The notes under the pieces were generated by a model. It searched no databases, was not told the DNA's origin, and saw only the letters and a list, made by a program, of their open reading frames with translations. DNA of 64,000 nucleotides from Mycobacterium fragae. GTDB taxonomy: Bacteria > Actinomycetota > Actinomycetes > Mycobacteriales > Mycobacteriaceae. A program made the position numbers and the translations under genes. The stretch spans positions 94,039 to 158,038 of the forward strand of contig NZ_LQOW01000034.1 of NCBI RefSeq assembly GCF_002102185.1, given 5' to 3'. The first letter of the stretch is position 1. Each line of letters opens with the position of its first letter. This document shows positions 17,362 to 26,597 of this stretch, piece after piece.

Positions 17362-17374
17362 GCGCCCAGTCAAG

Positions 17375-17396
17375 GACTTAGAGTTAACTCGAAGTC
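17375..17396. promoter_or_regulatory. MerR-type operator between the PPOX gene and merR-like gene
   Basis: A 22-bp near-perfect palindrome consists of arms GACTTAGAGTT and AACTCGAAGTC, with one mismatch per arm. It lies in the 57-bp divergent intergenic region, centred on GTTAAC. MerR-family regulators bind such long palindromes between the -35 and -10 boxes. On the reverse strand TTGACT (17398-17393) could be the -35 box of the PPOX gene. A second TTGACT follows about 19 bp further on. Operator function is inferred. Confidence 0.65.
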
Positions 17397-17418
17397 AAGC
17401 CCTGGTTTGGAGACCACG

Positions 17419-17808
17419 ATGCCCGCACGCCTGACAATCGGAGACGTGGCGCGAACATCCGGTGTCGCAGCGACCACGTTGCGCTACTACGAGCACATCG
17501 GATTACTGCCATCACCGGCCAGGGTGGGCGGTCAACGCCGATACGACGACGCGGTGCTGGCCCGCCTCGAGGTGATCCGGCTGTGCAAATCCGCCGGGTT
17601 CACGCTGGACGAGGTCCAGCTGCTGTTCGCCGACGACGCGCCGGGACGTCCCGCCAGCCGCGCGCTGGCCGAGGCCAAACTGGCCGAGATCGACGCCCAG
17701 ATGGCGTCGCTGGCCCAAGCCCGCGCCGTCATCGAATGGGGGATGCAATGCACCTGCCCGTCGATCGACGCCTGCACCTGCGGCATTCACCGCGCATTGC
17801 CGGCCTGA
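17419..17808 (+). CDS. MerR-family transcriptional regulator with CxC-x5-CxC tail
   Basis: A 129-residue MerR regulator. The winged helix is residues 5-70, with LTIGDVARTSGVAATTLRYYEHIGLLPSPAR. A dimerisation coiled coil spans about 80-112. The C-terminus holds CTCPSIDACTCG, two Cys-x-Cys pairs five residues apart, which could bind a metal ion or iron-sulfur cluster. TGGAG precedes the ATG by about 6 nt. It is divergent from the frameshifted PPOX gene across a palindromic operator, so that gene is its likely target. The signal is unknown; thiophilic metal or redox stress is plausible. Confidence 0.88.
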   Translation: MPARLTIGDVARTSGVAATTLRYYEHIGLLPSPARVGGQRRYDDAVLARLEVIRLCKSAGFTLDEVQLLFADDAPGRPASRALAEAKLAEIDAQMASLAQARAVIEWGMQCTCPSIDACTCGIHRALPA

Positions 17809-17863
17809 GCCGGATCCTGGGAGATCAGATCACATCGCTGGGCAAAACGGGTAACCGAAGTGG

Positions 17864-18757
17864 ATGCATATCGCCGCTCTGCTCGCGTTGAGCTCTGCAC
17901 TGTGCGTCGCAGCCGGCGACGTGCTCCAGCAGCGAGCGGCGCATCGGGTCACTGGCCGACCGGTCGGCCACATCGAATTGCTGGCGAGGCTGTTAAAAGA
18001 CCAACAGTGGTGGTGGGGGGTACTGATCCTGTTGGCAAGCATCGGGTTGCAGGCGGCGGCGCTGGCTCGGGGTTCGGTGCTGCTGGTGCAGCCGTTACTC
18101 ACGCTTTCGCTGCTATTCGCGCTGCCGATCAGCGCGAGATTGTCGCACCGCAAGGTCATCGGCCGAGAGTGGATATCCGCCGGCTTGCTGACGGCCGCGG
18201 TGATCGTGATCGTCACCGTCGGCCACCCAGAGGCCGGGCGTTCGAGCGCGTCGCTCCAGAGCTGGGCGGGTGTGGTCATGGTGTTGGGCCCACTGCTGGC
18301 GGGATGCGTCGTGGCCGGCCAAATCAAAGGCGGCGCCCCGGCCGCGGTGCTGTTCGCCTTCGTGTCGGGTTCGCTCTGGGGGGTCTTTGCCGTGCTCACC
18401 AAAGAAGTCGTCCATCGGCTCGGCGATGGCCACTGGGAGGTGGCCCGAACACCTGAGCTGTATGCCTGGCTACTGGTCGCACTGGGCGGTCTCGTGTGGA
18501 GCCAGTCTGCATTCCGCGCCGGGCCCCTGACCGCGTCGATGCCGACGCTGCAGGTGTCGCAGCCGGTCGTGGCGGCAGTGCTCGGTGTCGTCGTTCTCGG
18601 CGAGACGCTGAACACCGGGCGCGCCGGGACGATCGCCCTGGCGGCCGCCGGGCTGGTGATGGCGGCGGCCATCTTCGAGCTGGCGCGTGTCGAAGCCGTG
18701 GCCGCTAACGCGTATCCGCCGCCGAGGAAGCCCGTTCGAGCTCAAGCTCGGCTGTGA
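17864..18757 (+). CDS. DMT-superfamily (EamA-like) permease
   Basis: A 297-residue polytopic membrane protein with about nine to ten hydrophobic segments arranged as two similar halves (residues 1-130 and 130-280). LVQPLLTLSLLFALPISARL in the first half and MPTLQVSQPVVAAVLGVVVLGE in the second are equivalent pieces and typical of drug/metabolite transporters. The Cys/Gln-rich start (ALCVAAGDVLQQRAA) matches actinobacterial DMT proteins. The substrate is unknown. It converges on the MMPL gene with a 53-bp overlap of the 3' ends. Confidence 0.8.
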   Translation: MHIAALLALSSALCVAAGDVLQQRAAHRVTGRPVGHIELLARLLKDQQWWWGVLILLASIGLQAAALARGSVLLVQPLLTLSLLFALPISARLSHRKVIGREWISAGLLTAAVIVIVTVGHPEAGRSSASLQSWAGVVMVLGPLLAGCVVAGQIKGGAPAAVLFAFVSGSLWGVFAVLTKEVVHRLGDGHWEVARTPELYAWLLVALGGLVWSQSAFRAGPLTASMPTLQVSQPVVAAVLGVVVLGETLNTGRAGTIALAAAGLVMAAAIFELARVEAVAANAYPPPRKPVRAQARL

Positions 18758-21065
18758 GCTGCGATTGGTCAGCGTCCCATCGGCGAAGCCCCACTGTGGC
18801 GGCTTCGCCGGGCGCGAACCGTTCATGCAGCCGCGCCAGCGGTTTGGGCGCCCACCAACTGCGCGGGCCCAGCAAGTGCAGGAAAGCGGGGACCAGCACC
18901 ATGCGCACCAGGGTGGCGTCGGCCAGCACGGCAAGTGTCAGGCCGAGCCCGAGCATTCGGATGAACGACACCTGAGCCGGGATCAGCGCGGCAAATGAAA
19001 TCGACATCACCAGCGCAGCGGCGGTGACTACCCGGCCGATGCCCGATATCCCCAGAGCGATGCTCTCGTCATTGGCCACACGGGCCTCGGCTGTGCTGGG
19101 TCGCGTCTGCCGGGCGGCTTGGGAGGCCAGCCAATACTCGTGGATTCGCGAGACCAGAAACACCTCGTAATCCATGGACAGCCCGAAGGCGATGCAGAAC
19201 AACAACACCGGGATGTTGGCATTCAACGTGCCCGTGGGGGTGGTGCCCAATGCGCCGAGGTGGCCATCCTGAAAGATCCACACCATCGCACCGAACGCCG
19301 CGGTCAGAGACAACACGTTGCATGCCAATGCCTGCAGCGGCAGCACGATGCTGCCGGTCAGCACAAACAGCAGCACGAAGGTGACGGCGGCGATCAGCAC
19401 CAACACGCTCGGCAGCCGCGTGGTGAGCGCGTCGACACTGTCGCGGTTGGTCTGCGCCAGCCCGGCCATCGCCACTGGACGTCCGGCCGGTCCGCTGACC
19501 CGGTGCAGCCGGTCGAGCTGCGTGTTCGAGGCTTCGGAAAAGAGCGGCGCGGTGCTGGCCACGGTGAGAAATGCGCTGCCGTGGGCAACACCGGTGGGCG
19601 CGGCCGGCGGTCCCACCTTGTGTCCGGAGGCGAATGTCCCGGTCGGCGCCGTCACAGCCGAGACGTCAGGCACCCGTGACAATTCCGCGGCGTAGCGCTC
19701 CAGGTCGACCTGGTTCACACCGCGGACATCGGGGACGACGACAGACACGGCCATCCCTAGCCCACCGGAAAAATCGCTGTCCAACAATTCGGCGACTTGG
19801 CGCGCCGACGCCGAGCGGGGGAGCACGCGCTCGTCGGGAAAGCCCCACTTCACTCCCAGGAAAGGTGCCCCCAACGCCAGCATCAGCGCGATGACCGCCA
19901 GACCCACCGGCATGGCGTGGCGCAGCACGAACTTGGTTGACCGGTACCAGAACCTGGCATTGCTGTGCCTGCGCGGATCGTCGGGCCGCCAGTTCTCCCG
20001 CTTCAGCAGCCGACGTACCAGCGGGCGCACGTCCAGGGCGTCCAGCCTGGGTCCCGCCAGCACGATCACCGCGGGTGTCACCGCGATGGCCGCGACCGCG
20101 ACGATGACCGCGGTGGCCGCGACTGCATAACCCGCCGACTTCAAGAAGTACATGGGAAACACCACCAATACCGCCATCGACAACGCGACGGTGGTCGCAG
20201 AGAACAGCACGGTGCGTCCGGCGGTGGCCATGGTCCGGTACAGTGCCTGCTCCCGGTTGCTGTCCACGGCCAACTGCTCGCGGTAGCGGCTGATGATCAG
20301 CAAGGTGTAGTCGATTGCCAGGGCGAGACCCATGGCGATGCTCAGGTCCAGTGCGTACGTCGACACGTCGGTGGTGAAGCTGATCAGCCGCAACACCGTC
20401 ATGGTGCCGACGATGGCCAAAAGCCCCAATGCAATCGGCAGCGCCGCCGCCAGCAGACCACCGAACACCCAGACCAGCACCGCGAAACTCAGTGGAATGG
20501 CAATGGACTCCATCAACCACAGGTCGCGCTGGTTCTGCTGGTTGATTTGGGCATACGCCACGGCCATGCCGCCGGCGCGCACGGTGACGCCGTCGCGATC
20601 GTGCGCCAGCTGTCGGGAGAGCGTATCGGCATACTTCTGTGCGTTGTTCTCCCCGCCTTTCAGGTTGGCCACGATCAATCCGGACTTGTTGTCGTTGCTG
20701 ACCATCCCGGCGGTGTCGGTCGGCGGTCCGGAAGAAGGCCCAGCCCACGGCGAGGACACATTGAATACCCATGGCGACCGTTTCAGGTGATCGACGATGT
20801 CGGTGCCGACTCTGCGCGCCTGCTCGCTGCGCGCGCCGGCGGGCGCGGTCACGACGATCATCATCTTCTGATCGGTTTGCTCGAACTTGTCCCTGAGCAG
20901 GTCGGTCGCCCGCGCCGACTCTGACGTCGGATCCTGGAAACCGCCGGCCGACAAGCTTTTGACCACCGGAATCCCGAAAATGCTGGCGCCCAGCACAACC
21001 AAAACGGCAACCGTGATGATGCGTCGCGGCGCCGCAATGGCTATTCGAGTGATTGCTCGCAGCAT
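18705..21065 (-). CDS. MMPL-family RND transporter
   Basis: A 786-residue RND-type transporter of the MMPL family. There is an N-terminal membrane helix, a periplasmic loop of about 140 residues (GGFQDPTSESARATDLL onwards), then a five-helix block with ALDLSIAMGLALAIDYTLLIISRYREQL. The second half repeats this layout, with IAFGLSMDYEVFLVSRIHEYW. Asp-Tyr pairs in both halves are the proton-relay residues. I chose ATG 21065 because AAAGGA lies 8 nt upstream. It exports lipids or drugs in relatives; the substrate here is unknown. The Mtb locus instead has mmpL6 further on (Rv1557), not clearly the same gene. Confidence 0.87.
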   Translation of the reverse strand: MLRAITRIAIAAPRRIITVAVLVVLGASIFGIPVVKSLSAGGFQDPTSESARATDLLRDKFEQTDQKMMIVVTAPAGARSEQARRVGTDIVDHLKRSPWVFNVSSPWAGPSSGPPTDTAGMVSNDNKSGLIVANLKGGENNAQKYADTLSRQLAHDRDGVTVRAGGMAVAYAQINQQNQRDLWLMESIAIPLSFAVLVWVFGGLLAAALPIALGLLAIVGTMTVLRLISFTTDVSTYALDLSIAMGLALAIDYTLLIISRYREQLAVDSNREQALYRTMATAGRTVLFSATTVALSMAVLVVFPMYFLKSAGYAVAATAVIVAVAAIAVTPAVIVLAGPRLDALDVRPLVRRLLKRENWRPDDPRRHSNARFWYRSTKFVLRHAMPVGLAVIALMLALGAPFLGVKWGFPDERVLPRSASARQVAELLDSDFSGGLGMAVSVVVPDVRGVNQVDLERYAAELSRVPDVSAVTAPTGTFASGHKVGPPAAPTGVAHGSAFLTVASTAPLFSEASNTQLDRLHRVSGPAGRPVAMAGLAQTNRDSVDALTTRLPSVLVLIAAVTFVLLFVLTGSIVLPLQALACNVLSLTAAFGAMVWIFQDGHLGALGTTPTGTLNANIPVLLFCIAFGLSMDYEVFLVSRIHEYWLASQAARQTRPSTAEARVANDESIALGISGIGRVVTAAALVMSISFAALIPAQVSFIRMLGLGLTLAVLADATLVRMVLVPAFLHLLGPRSWWAPKPLARLHERFAPGEAATVGLRRWDADQSQLTAELELERASSAADTR

Positions 21066-21211
21066 CTCGGCGTCCTTTCGCTGTCGATCCGCAATCACTA
21101 CGGCATACCCGATCCAGCAGGCCTGACCCCTTTGTGATTGACCCGGTCACTCGGTGGGTAGGCGTACGCAGGCGGGACCCTCAATAAGCGTCAACAACGC
21201 GATTGGATGAG

Positions 21212-22450
21212 ATGAATACCGCGGACGACACCATCAGGACAAGATTCGCAACCGACGACGACTGGCAGGCGGTCTATGAAAATCAGGCCCGTGCATACGG
21301 AGTTTCGATGGAGCCGAGCGACATCGAAGCCTGGAAACGCCGGGTCAGGCTTGACGACATTCTGGTTGCCGAGGATGTCTCAGATCCTCGGCACCCATTC
21401 CTGGTCGGTACCTCTCTCTACTACAAGCTGCGGCTCACCGTGCCAGGCGGTGCCAGTCTCGATGCCGCGTGGTTGGCGATGATTGCCGTTGCGGCCACAC
21501 ATCAAGGAAGGAAAATTTGGCAGCGGATCAGTGTCGAGGGTTTCGGAATACTCCAGGACCGGGGCTATCCGATCCTTTGTGGTGTTCCGACCCAGCCGGC
21601 GGTCTATGAGATCTTGGGCGCAGGAGTGGCCAGCTATTCGCGGAAATACAATATCGAGCCGCGTTTTACGGACCTGCGGGTCAAACCGAGCCGGAATCGG
21701 GCGCGAGAGGTCGGTGCTTCCGAGGCAGCCCCCCACTTGCCGCCAATTTATGATCGATGGTGTGCCAAAACGCATGGGGCGCTCAGCCGGGACAGCGCGT
21801 GGTGGGCCGACTACTTGGAAGACAGGCCGACGCAACGGGATAACGGCTCGGCGCTCAATTTCATAATTCATCCAGATGGGTTTCTGGCATACCGAGTAAT
21901 CGGGGCATCACCACACGCCTTTCGGCGGCCGTTTGGCACCGTGGTCGTCGAAGACTTCTGCCCCGTCACAGACGAAGCGCACACTGAACTGCTTGCGACG
22001 CTCATCGGTATGAAGATGTTCGACAACATAGTGATCGAGGTCCCGGTCGACGACCCGCTTCTGCTCAAACTCAGGGATCAGCTTGCCGCCCCAACGACGG
22101 GCGTGTGCGATTTTCTCTGGATGCGAATCATGGATGTACCGGAAGTGCTTGGCGCGCGGGAGTACTCCGCCGATGCCGATGTCGTTCTGGAAGTCAGTGA
22201 TCCGCTCAGCGTCGCGGGAGGACGATTCTTGCTCCAGATTCGTGATGGCGTCGGGAAGTGCACGCCGCATGACGGGCCCCCGGACATCAAAATCGGCCTA
22301 AATGAGCTGGGAACGATCTACATGGGTGCGCATCGAGCGTCGGAGCTTCACCGAGCCAACCGCATCACCGAACTGCATGACGGTGCGCTACGCAATCTGG
22401 ATGCCGCCTTCAGCACCGCGCGGGCGCCCTACTGCGGCACGCTATTTTGA
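21212..22450 (+). CDS. Eis-like GNAT N-acetyltransferase
   Basis: The 412-residue protein has the Eis architecture: a GNAT domain (about 1-140), a second GNAT-like domain and a C-terminal SCP2-like domain. VAATHQGRKIWQRI is the acetyl-CoA loop, although the usual R/Q-x-x-G-x-G/A pattern is weakened. Near the end, RIMDVPEVLGAREY, LEVSD, KCTP and LGTIYMGAHRAS closely follow Mtb Eis. The last residue is Phe, as in Eis, where the C-terminal carboxylate takes part in catalysis. Eis acetylates aminoglycosides and host peptides. The gene looks less GC-rich than its neighbours, hinting at separate ancestry. ATG 21212 was preferred over TTG 21203. Confidence 0.85.
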   Translation: MNTADDTIRTRFATDDDWQAVYENQARAYGVSMEPSDIEAWKRRVRLDDILVAEDVSDPRHPFLVGTSLYYKLRLTVPGGASLDAAWLAMIAVAATHQGRKIWQRISVEGFGILQDRGYPILCGVPTQPAVYEILGAGVASYSRKYNIEPRFTDLRVKPSRNRAREVGASEAAPHLPPIYDRWCAKTHGALSRDSAWWADYLEDRPTQRDNGSALNFIIHPDGFLAYRVIGASPHAFRRPFGTVVVEDFCPVTDEAHTELLATLIGMKMFDNIVIEVPVDDPLLLKLRDQLAAPTTGVCDFLWMRIMDVPEVLGAREYSADADVVLEVSDPLSVAGGRFLLQIRDGVGKCTPHDGPPDIKIGLNELGTIYMGAHRASELHRANRITELHDGALRNLDAAFSTARAPYCGTLF

Positions 22451-23692
22451 TGTGACCCGAGTCGGATCCTTATAGATCACACCGTCTTTCATGACGAAGT
22501 TCACGCGGCCGGTGACCTCGATGTCAGTGAACGGATCGCCGGGCATCGCGACCAGATCCGCGATCTTGCCCTCGGCGATCACCCCCAGATCGTCAAGCCG
22601 CAGCAGCTCGGCGGCAATGCTGGTGGCGGCCTGCAGTGCCCGCAGCGGGGTGATGCCGGTGGACACCATCGTCGGAAATTCCTGCCAGTTCTCGTGATGC
22701 GGGAACATCCCAGCGTCGGTTCCGAAGGCGATCCGCACATTACTGGCGGCCAGCCGCTCGGCGGCGTCCAGTAACGGGCCGCGGTACTTCTGCGCTTTGC
22801 GACGCGCGTACTCCGGCATGACCGCCCACATCGGGTCGTCCTCGCCGCGCCGCGCGCCGGACACAATGGCGTACTGGGTGGGCACCATGAACACGCCGGC
22901 GTCCTCCATCATTCGCAGCGTTTCGGCCAAGGCGAGGTTGCCGTGCTCGATGCTGCGCACCCCGGCGCGAAGGGCGCGCTGGATGCCTTCGTCACCGTAA
23001 CTGTGTGGAGTGACCGGGATATCGAGGTCCGCGGCCGTCGCGACCAGCACGTCCATCTCCTCTTGGCTATAGGTGGCCTGGCCCGGATCGTCCGACGGTG
23101 AGGCGAAGCCGCCGGTCGCGGCGAACTTGATCCAGTCGGCGCCGGCGCGGATCTCCTGCCTGACCCTGGTGCGGATCTCGTCGCGACCATCGGCGGCTGC
23201 CAGTTCCAGCGCCCGCGAACACCCTTGATATTCGTCGGCGACCATTCCGCTGAAGTCGCCGTGGCCCCCGCGCGCGGAGATCATGTGGGGCGCCACCACC
23301 ATCCGCGGACCCTCGACGATGCCGGCTGCCACCGCGTTGCGCAGGTCGACCGTCGGGTAGTCGAGGTCCCCGCAGCCGAGGTCGCGGATGGTGGTAAAAC
23401 CATTGTGCAGCAACGCCTTCAGCACCGGCAGCGCCTTGAGCGTCTTTGCGACGCTGGAGTCGAGGGCCACCGCCGGACCAAGCGGGGGCGCAATCGTGAC
23501 ATGGACATGGCAGTCCATGAAGCCGGGGGTCAGGGTGTGCCCGGACAGGTCCACCACCTGCGCGTCGGTCGGCGCCTCGATGCGTTCACCGAGCCGCTGG
23601 ATGCGCCCGCCGACGACCAAGACCTGGCGCGGCGCCGCCCGATCCGAAATTCCGTCCCACACGTTGGCGCCGGTGATCAGGGTCGCTGCCAT
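22442..23692 (-). CDS. Amidohydrolase-family metal-dependent hydrolase
   Basis: A 416-residue amidohydrolase (imidazolonepropionase / Xaa-Pro dipeptidase-like branch). Metal ligands are visible in order. They are CHVHV, the carboxylated-lysine candidate in DWIKFAATGG, PHSYG, SIEHGN and the final GTDAGMFPHH. The start at 23692 gives MAATLITGANVWDG, a typical N-terminal beta-sandwich strand. The start codon lies inside the 3' end of the upstream methyltransferase gene (16-bp overlap), so the two are co-transcribed. The substrate is probably a cyclic amide or N-acyl/dipeptide compound; nothing in the sequence fixes it. Confidence 0.87.
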   Translation of the reverse strand: MAATLITGANVWDGISDRAAPRQVLVVGGRIQRLGERIEAPTDAQVVDLSGHTLTPGFMDCHVHVTIAPPLGPAVALDSSVAKTLKALPVLKALLHNGFTTIRDLGCGDLDYPTVDLRNAVAAGIVEGPRMVVAPHMISARGGHGDFSGMVADEYQGCSRALELAAADGRDEIRTRVRQEIRAGADWIKFAATGGFASPSDDPGQATYSQEEMDVLVATAADLDIPVTPHSYGDEGIQRALRAGVRSIEHGNLALAETLRMMEDAGVFMVPTQYAIVSGARRGEDDPMWAVMPEYARRKAQKYRGPLLDAAERLAASNVRIAFGTDAGMFPHHENWQEFPTMVSTGITPLRALQAATSIAAELLRLDDLGVIAEGKIADLVAMPGDPFTDIEVTGRVNFVMKDGVIYKDPTRVTSK

Positions 23693-24537
23693 CCGTGACC
23701 TCTTTTGAACTCGTAGCGCAGGATGCGGGCTTTGCGGGCCGACGCCGCAAAGCGCCCGGAGATCTTGGTCGCCAGCCGAATCCAGCCAGGAAACAGCTCG
23801 ACCTCGGGGGCATGCGCCAGGCTGGCCTCCTCCACCAGCCGCAGCCGCGGATTCCAGCTCTCGGGCTCGTGGGCGTCCTTGAAACCTCGGTATCCCCACT
23901 GGCTTCCGACTGCGCCGAACATTTTCTGCGGGGCCAGTTTCACGGCGAGGCTGCTGAACCAGCCGATGCGGCCGTAATCGTTGAAAGCCAGCTGGCCAGA
24001 ACCGAACCGGTCGGTGATGCCGGCGAATACGCCGACAATCACCGGCTCTGACAGAAACGCGAACAGACCGTCGGCGATCACCATCGTGGGCCGGTCGCCG
24101 GGAATCGTGTCGGCCCAGTTCGGGTCTGCCACCGACGCGGCAACCGAGTGGGCCTGCTTGCGGGCGGGCATCACCTCGTCGCGCACCGCGATGACGTTCG
24201 GCAGATCGACGCTGTACCAGTCCACGCCGGCGGGCGGGTCGACGCGGATCGCCCCGGTGTCCAACCCGGCACCGAGGTCAACCACGACGGCATCGGGATG
24301 CTCGGAAACGAAAGCCCGCATTCGGTCGTCGAGCATCTTGGCCCGCAGCGCCGACTGGCACACCACACTGGTTGGCACGCCCAGTGCGGCGAAGTCGTAG
24401 TCGATCCTGGCGACGATCTCGTCGGCGAGCGTGTCGCCCAGGATCGGACGTGGCCACCGGCTGTCCAACGCCCTTGCGTACTGGGTCAAAAGCGCGGTTT
24501 GCTCCACCGCGCTGAAACTGCCGACGTCGATTCCCAT
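23677..24537 (-). CDS. LCM-family SAM-dependent O-methyltransferase
   Basis: A 286-residue protein of the leucine-carboxyl-methyltransferase-like family common in mycobacteria. The N-terminus carries SFSAVEQTALLTQYARALDS. The SAM site is VVDLGAGLDTGAIRV, with DWYSVDLPNV for the ribose-binding acidic residue and ADGLFAFLSE for motif IV. I chose the ATG at 24537 (MGIDVGSFSAVEQ). It overlaps the downstream amidohydrolase gene. The acceptor is unknown; relatives methylate small carboxylates or phenols. Confidence 0.85.
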   Translation of the reverse strand: MGIDVGSFSAVEQTALLTQYARALDSRWPRPILGDTLADEIVARIDYDFAALGVPTSVVCQSALRAKMLDDRMRAFVSEHPDAVVVDLGAGLDTGAIRVDPPAGVDWYSVDLPNVIAVRDEVMPARKQAHSVAASVADPNWADTIPGDRPTMVIADGLFAFLSEPVIVGVFAGITDRFGSGQLAFNDYGRIGWFSSLAVKLAPQKMFGAVGSQWGYRGFKDAHEPESWNPRLRLVEEASLAHAPEVELFPGWIRLATKISGRFAASARKARILRYEFKRGHGWQRP

Positions 24538-24697
24538 CAATGACGAACCTACCGTCCGCACCCCGCGCTGCCTCGGTGCCACGAGAAACTGCAAAGGTTT
24601 GTGCACAATCCGGCCGGATCGGTGCGCAGCGTGGCTAGCTGGTCCGCGATCAGCGCCATACGGTCGCAGCAGGTTTCAGGTCACCGTGGCTACGACA

Positions 24698-24703
24698 TAG
24701 GCT
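24698..24703 (+). promoter_or_regulatory. Candidate -10 element of fadD11
   Basis: TAGGCT fits the TANNNT pattern, about 47 bp before the fadD11 ATG. TTTCAG at 24674-24679, with an 18-bp spacer, could be a weak -35 box. The 213-bp interval between the divergent methyltransferase and fadD11 starts shows no other clear signal. Confidence 0.3.
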
Positions 24704-24750
24704 CGTGGGTGTTGGAGTGCTGCGCCCGCACGAACACCAGGAGGACCGAG

Positions 24751-26577
24751 ATGATCACGTCCGAGCGGCCGACCACCCTGTGTGAGGCATTTCAGCGCAC
24801 GGCAGCGATCCAGCCGGACTCTGTTGCGCTTCGCACCCCCGGCGACACACAGACACTCAGCTGGCGGGATTACGGCGCACAAGTGCGTCGAGTGGCGGCC
24901 GGCCTGGCCGGACTCGGGGTTCGCCGCGGCGACACGGTTTCGCTGATGATGGCCAACCGGATCGAGTTCTACCCGCTGGACACCGGCGCGCAACATGTCG
25001 GCGCCACGTCGTTCTCGCTATACAACACGCTGCCGGCCGAGGAAATCACGTATCTGCTCGGCAACGCAGGCACCAAGGTCGTGATCTGCGAGGAACAATA
25101 CGTCGACCGGATCCGCGCCAGCGGCGCGGCCATCGAGCACCTTGTCTGCGTCGACGGATCACCCGACGGCACGCTCACGCTCGACGAACTCTATGCCGCC
25201 GGTAGTGATGACTTCGATTTCGAATCGACCTGGCGGGCAGTGCAACCCGACGACGTCGCGACCCTCATCTACACCTCCGGCACCACCGGCAAGCCCAAGG
25301 GTGTGGAGACGACGCACAAGAATCTGTTGTTCGAAGCGTTCACCGTCGAGGCGGTGCTGGGAATCGAGTTCGGCGACCGGATCACGTCGTTCCTGCCTTC
25401 GGCGCACATCGCCGACCGGATGACCGGTCTCTACACCCAGGAAGTGTTCGGAACCCAGGTTACGGTGGTTTCCGACGGGCGCAACATCGCGGCGGCGCTG
25501 CCCGATACACGGCCCACCATTTGGGGCGCGGTGCCCCGGGTATGGGAAAAGCTCAAGGCTGCAATCGAATTCGCTGTCACGCATGAACGCGACGAGACCA
25601 AGCGCCAAGCATTGCAGTGGGGCATGTCGGTCGCCGCCAAGCGCGCCGCCGCGCTGGTCGCCGGTGAACCGGAGTCGGATGAGGTAGCGGCCGAGTGGGC
25701 CAAAGCCGATGAGCTGGTGTTGTCGAAGCTGCGAGAGCGGCTCGGCTTCGGTGAGCTGCGGTGGGCGGTCTCGGGTGCGGCCCCGATCCCGAAGGAGACA
25801 CTGGCATTCTTCCTAGGAATCGGCATCCCGATCGCCGAACTTTGGGGTATGTCCGAACTGAGTTGCATCGCCACGCTGAGCCATCCCCGCGATGCGCGGC
25901 TCGGGACCGTCGGCAAGTTGTTGCCGGGGCTGGAATGCAAGATCGCGGACGACGGCGAGTTTTTGGTGCGCGGGCCGCTGGTGATGAAGGGCTACCGCAA
26001 GGAGCCGGAGAAGACCGCCGAGGCGATCGACGCCGACGGGTGGCTGCACACCGGCGACATCCTCGAGATCGACTCAGACGGCTATTTGCGGGTGGTCGAC
26101 CGGAAGAAGGAGTTGATCATCAACGCGGCCGGCAAGAACATGTCGCCGGCCAACATCGAGAACGCAATCCTGGCCGCCTGTCCCATGGTGGGCGCGATGG
26201 TCACGATCGGCGACGGGCGACCCTACAACACCGCGCTGATGGTCTTCGACGCCGACTCGGTCGGGCCCTATGCGGCCAGGCACGGACTGGCCGACGCCTC
26301 TCCCGCGGCGCTGGCCGCCGATCCGGAGGTGATCGCGCGCATCGCCGCCGGCGTGGCCGAGGGCAACAAGAAACTGTCCCGGGTGGAGCAGATCAAGCGC
26401 TTCCGGGTGCTGCCCACGCTGTGGGAGCCCGGCGGTGACGAGGTGACGTTGACGATGAAGCTCAAGCGCCGACCGATCGCCGAGAAGTACGCCGCCGAGA
26501 TCGAAGAGCTCTACGCGAGCGAGCCGGGCCCGGACGTCCACGAGCCGATGAGCACACCGACCGCGCAGCCGGCGTGA
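24751..26577 (+). CDS. fadD11: Long-chain fatty acid-CoA ligase (AMP-forming)
   Basis: A 608-residue ANL-superfamily acyl-CoA synthetase. The P-loop is TLIYTSGTTGKPKGVE, then WGMSELS, GWLHTGDI and DRKKELIINAAGKNMSP, covering core motifs A3 to A8. The closing TLTMKLKRRPI carries the catalytic lysine. It activates fatty acids with ATP and CoA. AGGAGG at 24739-24744 fixes ATG 24751. In Mtb H37Rv the corresponding gene is split into two annotated pieces (fadD11.1/fadD11); here it is one uninterrupted frame. Position before the Rv1558- and ilvA-like genes supports the assignment. Confidence 0.9.
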   Translation: MITSERPTTLCEAFQRTAAIQPDSVALRTPGDTQTLSWRDYGAQVRRVAAGLAGLGVRRGDTVSLMMANRIEFYPLDTGAQHVGATSFSLYNTLPAEEITYLLGNAGTKVVICEEQYVDRIRASGAAIEHLVCVDGSPDGTLTLDELYAAGSDDFDFESTWRAVQPDDVATLIYTSGTTGKPKGVETTHKNLLFEAFTVEAVLGIEFGDRITSFLPSAHIADRMTGLYTQEVFGTQVTVVSDGRNIAAALPDTRPTIWGAVPRVWEKLKAAIEFAVTHERDETKRQALQWGMSVAAKRAAALVAGEPESDEVAAEWAKADELVLSKLRERLGFGELRWAVSGAAPIPKETLAFFLGIGIPIAELWGMSELSCIATLSHPRDARLGTVGKLLPGLECKIADDGEFLVRGPLVMKGYRKEPEKTAEAIDADGWLHTGDILEIDSDGYLRVVDRKKELIINAAGKNMSPANIENAILAACPMVGAMVTIGDGRPYNTALMVFDADSVGPYAARHGLADASPAALAADPEVIARIAAGVAEGNKKLSRVEQIKRFRVLPTLWEPGGDEVTLTMKLKRRPIAEKYAAEIEELYASEPGPDVHEPMSTPTAQPA

Positions 26578-26597
26578 CCGGGTCATAAGGTGGGCGC

